From a virus: DNA of 64,000 nucleotides. The translations under genes and the position numbers were made by a program. Position 1 is the stretch's first letter; each line of letters starts with the position of its first letter. The stretch lies in IMG/VR virus record IMGVR_UViG_3300044858_004394, positions 1-64,000 of that record; one strand, written 5' to 3'. Below are positions 48,614-55,325 of this stretch, in pieces. The notes beneath the pieces were generated by a model that made no database searches, was not told where the DNA came from, and saw only the letters and a list, made by a program, of their open reading frames with translations.

Positions 48614-51355
48614 CTACGCCGTCCTCCTGCGGGAGCCTCGACGCACGAGTTCTGCCGGCCCGCCGTAGTCGTCATAGAGCGACAGCACATCGTCGCCGTA
48701 TGTGGCGCCGGCAGACTGCCCCGAAACGACCTCGGCCACGAACTCAAGCGGGTTTGTCGTCGCGTACTCGCTTACCTTTGCGGCAATGCTGCGAGCCTCG
48801 TCTGGGTCAACGGGCTTTCCGTCTTCGTTCAGCGCCGCGGAGCCGAATCGCGCCGACTTTGTCCACGGGTCTTTTGTTGGAAATCCGTCGTCGTCCGGGT
48901 TTCCAAAGAGCATCCCCACTCGTTCGCTGGCTGCATTGTCAACGGCCTGCTCGTCCTTGCCTCTATAGAACGATGGAACTTTGTCGCGAATGCTTGCGAT
49001 GTGCTGCTTGTGTGCAGACTCGTGAACAAGCACATCCGGCAACGCGTTGCTCGCAAACTGCCCCGGCTTTGCTTTGCCAAGACTTGAGATGTTGAAGTTA
49101 GGGTTGATCGCAATGGAGTTGTTCCACTGATAGAAGGCTGCCGCTGCTTTGGGCGGAAGGCCGTCATCAAAAATGATTGCTTCCGGCTTCGCCATTCCAA
49201 GCTCAACAATCTTCGGCACCCCCTCCGTGACCAACTGCATCGCGTGCATTGAAGGTGGTAGCGGGTCAGCGAAGTCTCCGTACTCGACGAGCATGATCCC
49301 GTGGTGTTCCTTCAACCACTGTTCGACCTCTTTCGCGTAGGCAAGGCGCTGCTCCGCCGTGTGGCCGGTTAGCTTCCCTCGCGGGTCGTCGTCACCGACC
49401 GGGGTCTTCGACGGTTCCGGTGCGGCTGGCGGCCGTGGTGCTGAGTCTCCCTTGTTTGCTGGCGAGCATGTGTTGTCCGGAGGCGAGGCGCCGGGGCAGA
49501 ACGCGCGTGAGTCCTGCGGGCCGCTCGTCGGCTGCTCTGGCGCACCCGGAGGCCCGCCGGGTCCGAATGGAGACTGGCCTTCCGGGGCGCCCGGAGGAGG
49601 TTGCTGCGGCGGCTGTTGCTGCTTCGCGCCGGCAATGATCGCTTGCGCCAGCGGCTGCGGCATCGTCGGGAAGACCGCCGTCACGATGGAGAGGGCAGCT
49701 TCCGGCGTGACCGCCCCTTGGGTCACCTGCCCGAGGATCGCAAGCAGCCCGCCAACGTCTGCCGTGGGCCGCTCCTGCGGCTGAGAGGGCGGATTGACGC
49801 CCGCCACGATCTGGCGTGTCGTGGCGTCCGGCAGGCCCGGATAGACGGAGCCAAGGGCCGCGACCGCGGCGTCCGGGGTCAGGCCGCCCTCCTTCACCTG
49901 CGCGAGGATTGTCACCAGCCCGCCGACCTCCGCCGCCGGACGATCTGCCGGCTGTTCGGTCGGCTTCTCCGGACCCGATACTCCCGCCACGATCTGAGAG
50001 GCAAGGTTCTCTGGCAGCGCCGGGAAGGCGGCGGCCATGATGCTCTTCGCCGCTTCCGGGGCGATTGAGCCGGCGGCGATCTGTGAAAGAACCGCTACTA
50101 GCTCGTTCACGCTCGCCGCAGGAGTCGGGGGCGGCGCCGGGGCAGGGGGCTGGTTCGCCGCCGCCTCCAGCGTCTGCATGTTTAGCGGCGTGAACCGGGT
50201 GTCGCCGCCCTCGACCGGATTCAGGTTCTCCCACGCCCGCAGTTCGTTGACCGAAGCAACGCCGAGGCCGTGAAGCGTCTGGTAGTAGCTGGCCCGCGCG
50301 GCGGCATCGCCTCGCATGAAGCCGCGTGTGTCGAATTCGGTGAAGTGAGTCGTGTCGCCGTCGCCAAACAGGTCGCGGTGAAACGCCGACTCAAACCGCC
50401 GCAACCACGGCAGGAGCGTGTGCTGCACAAAGTCGATACTTTGCTGCTCGATATTCGCGAACGTGCTTCGCGAAAGGTCACCCACCAAATGGGGGGGTAC
50501 TCGGTAGAGTCGGCATACTTCCTCGATCTGAAACCGCCTCGTCTCAAGAAACTGCGATTCTTGGTTCGTGTTCCCGAATTCGACGGGCTTGAGTCCCCCG
50601 GTGAGTACAGCCGTTTTCTGCGCGCGGTCTGGGCCTCTATGAACGCGCTCCCAATTCACTCGCAGCGTCTCGGCCGCATCGACGGAGAGGTTGTTGTCGG
50701 TCGATAAAACAAGGCCCGGACGCGCGCCGTTCGCAAAGAAACTGGCGCCGTGAATCTCGCAGGCTCTGGCAAGCCCGATGGCGTCCTTCGCAAGCTCGAT
50801 TGGAACCATGCCGTTGACTCCGTCGTTCGTGAGCCAACGGATGTGCATGATCTGATCTTGCGAGTACGTCGTGAGCCGTCCGGTCTCCTCCTGATACGTG
50901 TATCGAATTGTTCCCGTTTCGATACTTTCAACCCGCATTCGACTCGGGTGAAGGGGAATGAGTTCGCGGACGATGTCCCGCTCGTCTCGCACGATCTCAT
51001 TGAACGACTGGCCGTAGATGCCGAGGTGCAGCATCTGCATCTCGCGCCACTCAAAGCTCGTCTGCCACGCGTTCGGCTTGTCGTGCAAGACACGGTACAG
51101 CGGATGCTCGCGGGCGATGTCCTTCCCGCCGTTCGCGACCCTTCGATATACGTGGATTGGGAGTGTCGCGACCGATTCTGCGAGGACGCGAACGCAAGCC
51201 AATACAGTGGTGCTGTTGAGGGCCGTATTCGCGTCCACCCTGACGCCGGCCGGGTTGCGGCTTCCGCCGGTGAACGTGTTCGACTCATAGTCGAACAGTG
51301 AGCGCGCCTCATAGTCCGACGCCGGGAGCCACAGGATGCCCGTCTCTTGACTCAT
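48614..51355 (-). CDS. Portal protein with repeat region and C-terminal RAFCP metallopeptidase module
   Basis: The 913-residue protein starts MSQETGILWLPASDYEA at 51355. Residues 1-430 are an HK97-type portal: RVLAESVATLPIHVYRRV, EWREMQMLHLGIYGQ, LRVNWERVHRGP and RVPPHLVGDLSRSTFANIEQQ. Residues about 415-570 hold three tandem 45-residue repeats (ILAQVKEGGLTPDAA, PxLP-type). Residue 617 starts RAFCPGASPPDNTC, followed by the HExxHxxH domain (VHESAHKQH near 777) and ATTNPLEFVAEVVSG. A portal fused to a putative protease is very unusual. The stop TAG directly precedes the next ATG. Confidence 0.82.
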   Translation of the reverse strand: MSQETGILWLPASDYEARSLFDYESNTFTGGSRNPAGVRVDANTALNSTTVLACVRVLAESVATLPIHVYRRVANGGKDIAREHPLYRVLHDKPNAWQTSFEWREMQMLHLGIYGQSFNEIVRDERDIVRELIPLHPSRMRVESIETGTIRYTYQEETGRLTTYSQDQIMHIRWLTNDGVNGMVPIELAKDAIGLARACEIHGASFFANGARPGLVLSTDNNLSVDAAETLRVNWERVHRGPDRAQKTAVLTGGLKPVEFGNTNQESQFLETRRFQIEEVCRLYRVPPHLVGDLSRSTFANIEQQSIDFVQHTLLPWLRRFESAFHRDLFGDGDTTHFTEFDTRGFMRGDAAARASYYQTLHGLGVASVNELRAWENLNPVEGGDTRFTPLNMQTLEAAANQPPAPAPPPTPAASVNELVAVLSQIAAGSIAPEAAKSIMAAAFPALPENLASQIVAGVSGPEKPTEQPADRPAAEVGGLVTILAQVKEGGLTPDAAVAALGSVYPGLPDATTRQIVAGVNPPSQPQERPTADVGGLLAILGQVTQGAVTPEAALSIVTAVFPTMPQPLAQAIIAGAKQQQPPQQPPPGAPEGQSPFGPGGPPGAPEQPTSGPQDSRAFCPGASPPDNTCSPANKGDSAPRPPAAPEPSKTPVGDDDPRGKLTGHTAEQRLAYAKEVEQWLKEHHGIMLVEYGDFADPLPPSMHAMQLVTEGVPKIVELGMAKPEAIIFDDGLPPKAAAAFYQWNNSIAINPNFNISSLGKAKPGQFASNALPDVLVHESAHKQHIASIRDKVPSFYRGKDEQAVDNAASERVGMLFGNPDDDGFPTKDPWTKSARFGSAALNEDGKPVDPDEARSIAAKVSEYATTNPLEFVAEVVSGQSAGATYGDDVLSLYDDYGGPAELVRRGSRRRTA
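49630..50115 (-). repeat. Three tandem portal repeats (about 45 residues each)
   Basis: Three copies of a 45-residue helical unit lie within the portal (about 49.98-50.11, 49.80-49.94 and 49.63-49.77 kb). Shared features are an ILxQVxxGxxTPDAA-type helix, a PxLP turn and a QIVAG end. Pro/Gln-rich spacers lie between them. They link the portal core to the RAFCP module, like beads. Confidence 0.7.
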
Positions 51356-52419
51356 ATGATCAGGATTTCGGGGGTTTTCGTGGTCTGCGGCGAGGCTTCG
51401 TTCGTCATCCAGCAGCCGACCGCTTGGCACAGGGCGACGATTCCGTCGATCCTCTCAGTGCTTTTTGCCTTGCTCGGATAGATATTTCCAAACTTGTCCT
51501 CGGCCACGGCGGCGTTGTCGGCGCACCACGACAGAACCGGGTGGTTCGCGTGCCGTACTTTGCCGCCTTGGACAAGGTTCTCAAGCGCACGAGCCGGCCC
51601 AGTCATGGTGCGACCGCCTTGTGCAAATCCTCTCACATCCACCCCCTCCCCTTGCAGAGTGTTCGCCAGCATCTGCGCGTTGAACCTGATGTCCACTCCT
51701 AGCTGACGCACGCCGTACTTCTGGCAGATTTCCACGATGTCCCTGTGCAGGATCGTGTAGTCGGTAGTGTTCCCCTCCGTGGTCCGCAGGTGGCCGTCGC
51801 GTATCCACGCGTCATACGGCACCTTGTCCCGGTTGATCCGCTCTACGGCGTTCGCCTCCGGTATCCAGAAGAACGGCAGCACATCAATCGAGCCGTCGGT
51901 GGCGTCCGGGCAGACCAGCACCATCGCCGTCAGGTCATACGTGGTCGCGAGGTCGAGGCCGGCGTAGACGGGTCGGCCGTCGAACGGCCGCAGCGGCTGG
52001 TTCCCCAACTGCCACGTTTCGGGCTTGAACCAGCGATTATCTTGGGTCGTCCAGACGTTGAGCCTGTAACGCAAAAAAGAGTTGAGCTTGGTCGGACTCC
52101 GCTCGGCCTCTCTGGCATCCGCGGCAAATGACTCGACGGTGATCGTCTCGCCGAGGCTTGGGTTCGCCATCCTCCAAACCCGCTCCTCTTTCCACGATCC
52201 GTCGGTCGCGCAGTCCTGCGGCGCAGCGTAGATCAGCGGGTAGAACGACGGATCGAACTCCGGATCGGCAAGGCACCTTTCCGCGTACTGGTGCTGCTCC
52301 CAGCAAATCGACCGGCGATCAAACCCGGCCGTGGAGATGGACAGGAGAAGCGGCTGCTTCCTCGCGGCGCCGCCGTAACGGAGTGCGTCCCATAAACGGC
52401 GGTCGCGTTGTGCGTGCAG
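51352..52419 (-). CDS. terL: Large terminase subunit, C-terminal nuclease part (after insertion)
   Basis: The frame begins at the CTG at 52419 and reads HAQRDRRLWDALRYGG, LLLSISTAGFDRRS and WEQHQYAERCL. The RNase H-like nuclease region follows with VYAGLDLATTYDLTAMV (first Asp), YTILHRDIVEICQKYGV and VKQGGKVRHANHP-like LVQGGKVRHANHPVL. These are Terminase_1 family hallmarks. It is in a different frame from the ATPase part because of the 50-nt insertion. It ends coupled to the portal start (ATGA). Confidence 0.85.
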   Translation of the reverse strand: MHAQRDRRLWDALRYGGAARKQPLLLSISTAGFDRRSICWEQHQYAERCLADPEFDPSFYPLIYAAPQDCATDGSWKEERVWRMANPSLGETITVESFAADAREAERSPTKLNSFLRYRLNVWTTQDNRWFKPETWQLGNQPLRPFDGRPVYAGLDLATTYDLTAMVLVCPDATDGSIDVLPFFWIPEANAVERINRDKVPYDAWIRDGHLRTTEGNTTDYTILHRDIVEICQKYGVRQLGVDIRFNAQMLANTLQGEGVDVRGFAQGGRTMTGPARALENLVQGGKVRHANHPVLSWCADNAAVAEDKFGNIYPSKAKSTERIDGIVALCQAVGCWMTNEASPQTTKTPEILII

Positions 52420-53027
52420 GTTTTTCTGGGTCGCCCCCCCCCGCCGCTTGGCCGGGGGGCGCAACCCAGTTCGTCGAATAAGAGGGCATGTATGTTCAAG
52501 CCCTCCGCCCTGAATGCGTCAGCGCTAAGTACGCGATAGAAAGAATTACTCCTGCGATGAAGGATCGTTTTGCGACTGTCGATGACCTCTAGCTGCTTCG
52601 ACAGAGCAGGGGAGGCTCGCACCATCGCGGCGGCCTCTCTGTAGATAATTCCCGCTTGCTCACGGTCACTCGCCGCACCGTAGCACTCACAGCCCGCTTC
52701 AGAATCAGCGACGAGCATGTAGAGCGCAATTCCGGCAAGCGTGGTCGATTTTCCTTGTTTTTTCGGGACTTCGATGTAGGCAGTTCTGTACTTGCGAACG
52801 CCCGTGGCGGGATTCTTTCTTCCGAAAAGCTCGCGGAGCATCTTCCGCTGCCAGTCCATGAGATAGAACGGCTGGCCGGCGAGGTCGCCCTTGGAGTGCC
52901 GAAGCATCTCCTCAAAGAAGCGGCACACGCGGTTGGCGGCGGCAGGGTCGAAGTCGCCGCCTTCGTCGTCAAGCGTTTCGCTTGAGGAAGTCGTCAAGCT
53001 CGTCTTGTTGCTGCGATTGCGAGGCAC
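52233..53027 (-). CDS. terL: Large terminase subunit, N-terminal ATPase part
   Basis: The frame reads a Terminase_1-type ATPase domain: Walker A-like VPKKQGKSTTLAG (about residues 89-101), GAASDREQAGIIYREA, LSADAFRAEGLNIHAL and Walker B LLFDEL (residues about 181-187). After L187 (CTG at 52467-52469) it runs into the hairpin insertion and then out-of-frame sequence. Real coding therefore ends at 52467. The GTG start at 53027 is uncertain and overlaps the small terminase by 59 bases. Confidence 0.82.
   Translation of the reverse strand: MPRNRSNKTSLTTSSSETLDDEGGDFDPAAANRVCRFFEEMLRHSKGDLAGQPFYLMDWQRKMLRELFGRKNPATGVRKYRTAYIEVPKKQGKSTTLAGIALYMLVADSEAGCECYGAASDREQAGIIYREAAAMVRASPALSKQLEVIDSRKTILHRRSNSFYRVLSADAFRAEGLNIHALLFDELGCAPRPSGGGGRPRKTCTHNATAVYGTHSVTAAPRGSSRFSCPSPRPGLIAGRFAGSSTSTRKGALPIRSSIRRSTR
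52420..52469. repeat. 50-nt hairpin insertion splitting the terminase gene
   Basis: The 20-base arms CTGGGTCGCCCCCCCCCGCC and GGCCGGGGGGCGCAACCCAG pair (17 of 20) around a GCTT tetraloop at 52426-52469, followed by ttttt on the plus strand. The element lies between two CTG codons of the minus strand (52467-52469 and 52417-52419). Removing exactly 50 nt restores FDEL-HAQRD. It may be a bypass element, a mobile palindrome or an assembly artefact. Confidence 0.75.
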
Positions 53028-53451
53028 TCAAGCCGCTCCGTGACGATGGAGTCAAGCCAAACTCTTGCTCGATGCGGAGCATCGAAGCCGCGAGCTTCGC
53101 CATCATGGTCGCCGCCGGCGTGGATTGCATGTACTTCACCTTGCCGGAGTCATCACGAATAACAAGAACGTCAAGCCCGCGACGGACCTGATCAAGGTAT
53201 TTCAGGTACTGCTCGTGCATGGAGCAGTAGCGGGCAACGGTGTCGATGTCGGCGTTCGTCATGACGCCCATGCCGAGAAGCTTCGGGACAAGCTCGTTCC
53301 ACTTGTCCAGAGATTTGCCGGTCACCCAGTCGGGCGGTGAGATGCCGTCACTGGCCGGCTTCGGCTCGTTGTGGTTGATCGCCCTTTTGCCGGGGTTGCC
53401 TTTGGCGATCTTCAGAATCGTCGGCTCTGGCCGACGGCCTCGCTTGCCCAT
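52969..53451 (-). CDS. terS: Small terminase subunit, P27 family
   Basis: The 160-residue product starts MGKRGRRPEPTILKIAKGN (P27 family signature GNPGKR). It has PPDWVTGKSLDKWNELVPKL, a helix-turn-helix-like segment GVMTNADIDTVARYC and the LRIEQEFGLTPSSRS end. It recognises the packaging site and hands DNA to the large subunit. The order small-large-portal is canonical. Confidence 0.92.
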   Translation of the reverse strand: MGKRGRRPEPTILKIAKGNPGKRAINHNEPKPASDGISPPDWVTGKSLDKWNELVPKLLGMGVMTNADIDTVARYCSMHEQYLKYLDQVRRGLDVLVIRDDSGKVKYMQSTPAATMMAKLAASMLRIEQEFGLTPSSRSGLSASQSQQQDELDDFLKRNA

Positions 53452-53471
53452 GAAGCCTCCGTGTTGTGGGC

Positions 53472-53678
53472 TTACTTTTCGGCCTTGGGTCGCCCGCGGG
53501 AACTCCGCTCAAATGTCTCGGCATCCTTGCGGTAGACGAACCACTGGCCCTCGATGCTGAACGCTCGCACCTTCCCGCTTTTGGCGAGCCTTCTCATCCA
53601 TTCTCTGTGAACATCCGCGATACTTGCAGCCGTGTGGATTGACACCCACTGATCCGGGTCGAACGATTTCATTTTCAT
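53472..53678 (-). CDS. Excisionase-like helix-turn-helix protein
   Basis: The 68-residue product starts at 53678 with AGGAGGG site. It has VSIHTAASIADVHREWMRRLAKSG cut as HTAASIADVHREW at residues 15-27, then a wing RAFSIEGQWFVYRKDAE. It is an MerR/excisionase-type DNA-binding protein at the head of the late operon, so it may regulate terminase expression. Confidence 0.7.
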   Translation of the reverse strand: MKMKSFDPDQWVSIHTAASIADVHREWMRRLAKSGKVRAFSIEGQWFVYRKDAETFERSSRGRPKAEK

Positions 53679-53760
53679 AGTAAGCCCTCCTAATGATTGT
53701 ACGCGGTCGCCGCTGTACGCGACTGCTAATATATCCACTACGCAAGCAAAGGGTCATCCG
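53679..53760. promoter_or_regulatory. Divergent promoter region with repeated CGCGTACA
   Basis: This 82-bp gap holds a leftward TACAAT (53696-53701) before the HTH gene and a rightward TAATAT (53727-53732) before the zinc-ribbon gene. On the minus strand the motif CGCGTACA appears twice (about 53697 and 53715), and GTCGC...GCGAC forms an inverted repeat. It is probably an operator that the adjacent HTH protein could bind. Confidence 0.55.
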
Positions 53761-53976
53761 ATGATTGTCGATGTCTGGAAGTGCCCCCTGTGCAAATCTG
53801 AACTTCAGTCGTCAGGCGTCATCGTCGCAAACGACCAAGAGTGCAGCGTGTTTCAGTGCGACGACTGCGTGGTTGTAAAGCCGGTGTTCGGCGAACCATT
53901 CGACGTTGCGCTGACGTTCGCCGTGAACGACGCCGGCGAGGCGTTCGATCCTGTCGATGACGAGGTCATCGGCTAG
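53761..53976 (+). CDS. Small zinc-ribbon protein (rightward)
   Basis: The 71-residue product contains CPLC (residues 8-11) and CDDC (33-36), a zinc ribbon, followed by an acidic beta-rich tail. It is on the plus strand, divergent from the HTH gene and convergent with the next leftward gene (four-base overlap at its stop). The AAAGGG site before the ATG is good. The function is unknown; transcription control is plausible. Confidence 0.65.
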   Translation: MIVDVWKCPLCKSELQSSGVIVANDQECSVFQCDDCVVVKPVFGEPFDVALTFAVNDAGEAFDPVDDEVIG

Positions 53977-54359
53977 AACGACGATACTGGCCGGGGAAGC
54001 TGCCGCAGGTAGTTGAACATCCCTTGAAGCGTGATTGACCGCGGCCCGTCCACGGCTACCTCTCGCGATTTCTTGCCGTCCTTGACGATCATGAACTCCT
54101 GAACGGCGATGCCCTGCGCCGTGAAACGAATCGCGACGACGGCGGCTGCGGTCTGGCCGCACATGACATCGACCTCAAAATACGGCTCTTCCTCTGGATC
54201 GTACCCGGCCGCGTCCGGCTGCGGGCCGGCGATCTCCGACAGAATGATGTCCTCAAACGGAATCAAGGCCGCGCGGAGGCAGACCAGATTCGGCGCGAAC
54301 CTCCGAACCATGTCGAGCCTCGCGTTGATGTCGGCAGCAATGTCACTCTCGCAGTTCAT
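53973..54359 (-). CDS. Hypothetical protein, 128 aa
   Basis: The start at 54359 overlaps the upstream stop (ATGA). The product is mixed alpha/beta (NARLDMVRRFAPNLVCLRA, YFEVDVMCGQTAAAVV). No family was recognised. It is the last gene of the accessory operon before the late cluster. Confidence 0.6.
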   Translation of the reverse strand: MNCESDIAADINARLDMVRRFAPNLVCLRAALIPFEDIILSEIAGPQPDAAGYDPEEEPYFEVDVMCGQTAAAVVAIRFTAQGIAVQEFMIVKDGKKSREVAVDGPRSITLQGMFNYLRQLPRPVSSF

Positions 54360-54775
54360 GGCAGCACCCCTTCCTTTCTGATGATTCGACGTTCCCCGGA
54401 CAGAAGTATCACGTAAGCCGGGAAACCAGTGGCGTCCGACATCTTCGCTATAAATTCCCACATGGCGGCGACGCCGCCGGCCCGCGTCTCTCTGGCGATG
54501 ATCGTTTCCGCCCCCAGCTTCGTACTCCGCGTCTCCAGAATCACTCCGCACTTATCCGGCCGTAGCTCCATCGGCATCGGCGTCTGAAGCCACATGCACT
54601 TGTAGTCTCGGCACGGCGTCGGCCGTGTGGAGTAGATTGCACAGCCTGCGGCGCACTGGTGCTGACACCTTTGCCCAGCCGGCTTTGCGACCGCCTCGAC
54701 GGACAGCGCGACGCAGCACTCTTGGCATGTGCCGCACCGCTTTCGGTGGCGCCTCGCCTTGTTTCCCCTCCCCAT
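54356..54775 (-). CDS. YkgJ-like cysteine cluster protein
   Basis: The 139-residue product has the pattern CGTCQECC (about residues 14-21), then CQHQCAAGCAIYSTRPTPCRDYKC (with R-P-x-P-C-R-x-Y-x-C). This is the hallmark of the YkgJ zinc/iron-chelating family. The family function is not firmly known; metal binding and a role in protein modification are suspected. The start was chosen by the site GGGGA before the ATG at 54775. Confidence 0.8.
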   Translation of the reverse strand: MGRGNKARRHRKRCGTCQECCVALSVEAVAKPAGQRCQHQCAAGCAIYSTRPTPCRDYKCMWLQTPMPMELRPDKCGVILETRSTKLGAETIIARETRAGGVAAMWEFIAKMSDATGFPAYVILLSGERRIIRKEGVLP

Positions 54776-54776
54776 G

Positions 54777-55079
54777 TCAGCCTCCCTTGGTTTTGCCCTT
54801 GCCGGCCATCCTCTTCTCCGCAAGCGACTTCCGCCGGCACCGCGGGCATTCGTAAGTGACGCCCTGCGCCCAGTACCTCGCGAAGAATGCCACCAAGTCC
54901 GCTGGCGCCGGCTTGCGCAGCCGCCCCGGCCCGTGCATCAGCACCTCCGTCTTCTCATAGCCGCAAGGCCATCGGTACGTCAGCTTGTTTCCGTCGCGTC
55001 CGACAACCTTGGCACGGCCGCCGGCCCCGTGAAGGAGTCCGCAGGTCGTCGCGTGCTTTTTGATTGTGCTTCGGGCCAT
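54777..55079 (-). CDS. Basic Cys-containing protein, 100 aa
   Basis: It starts MARSTIKKHATTCGLLHG. The middle has RWPCGYEKTEVLMHG and the C-terminal part has YECPRCRRKS (CPRC) with a basic tail, giving a possible zinc site with the first Cys. Nucleic-acid binding is plausible. No family was recognised. Confidence 0.6.
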   Translation of the reverse strand: MARSTIKKHATTCGLLHGAGGRAKVVGRDGNKLTYRWPCGYEKTEVLMHGPGRLRKPAPADLVAFFARYWAQGVTYECPRCRRKSLAEKRMAGKGKTKGG

Positions 55080-55083
55080 GAGA

Positions 55084-55308
55084 CTACTCCCTCTCTGGCT
55101 TGATCCACGTGTGTCCATATCGATAGTTGTAGTCGGCGGCAGCGGCCTCCGCCGCCGCACGACTACTGTACACCTCATGCCGCAGCACCAGACCGGAGCC
55201 GCGAGCCATCGCGTACGTGGCAAGCGCTCGCGGCAACTCCTCCTTCGTGCAGGCGAAGCCGTGGTGAATCACGACCGCAAGCCTTGTCCCGGCGACAACG
55301 TAGCTCAT
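55084..55308 (-). CDS. Hypothetical protein, 74 aa
   Basis: The product has a hydrophobic beta strand start (SYVVAGTRLAVVIHHGF) and an alanine-rich helix with YRYGHTWIKPERE at the end. It is a small accessory protein of the promoter-P5 operon. The function is unknown. Confidence 0.55.
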   Translation of the reverse strand: MSYVVAGTRLAVVIHHGFACTKEELPRALATYAMARGSGLVLRHEVYSSRAAAEAAAADYNYRYGHTWIKPERE

Positions 55309-55325
55309 GAAAGTCTCCCTTCGAT

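Larger units (their letters stand above)
43439..49507 (-). repeat. Eight RAFCP...C motif repeats
   Basis: The motif R-A-F-C-P-x(n)-D-N-S/T-C occurs eight times: 43439-43486, 44453-44494, 45413-45454, 46367-46408, 47045-47086, 48026-48073, 48467-48514 and 49466-49507. Two versions exist: TGPGGGVDN (three copies) and GASPPDN (five copies). Each begins a new module and is followed by a flexible Gly/Ala/Pro/Ser-rich linker. DNA identity among copies is high and could promote recombination. Confidence 0.85.

Noticed and set aside
52969-53027. Alternative large terminase starts inside the small terminase gene
   Set aside because: Several GTG/TTG codons are possible and none has a clear ribosome site, so the first one was kept with low certainty.
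22528-53976. Genome-wide TAG recoding to explain the tape measure stop
   Set aside because: TAG is used as a normal stop for the portal, integrase and several small genes, so reassignment is not supported.
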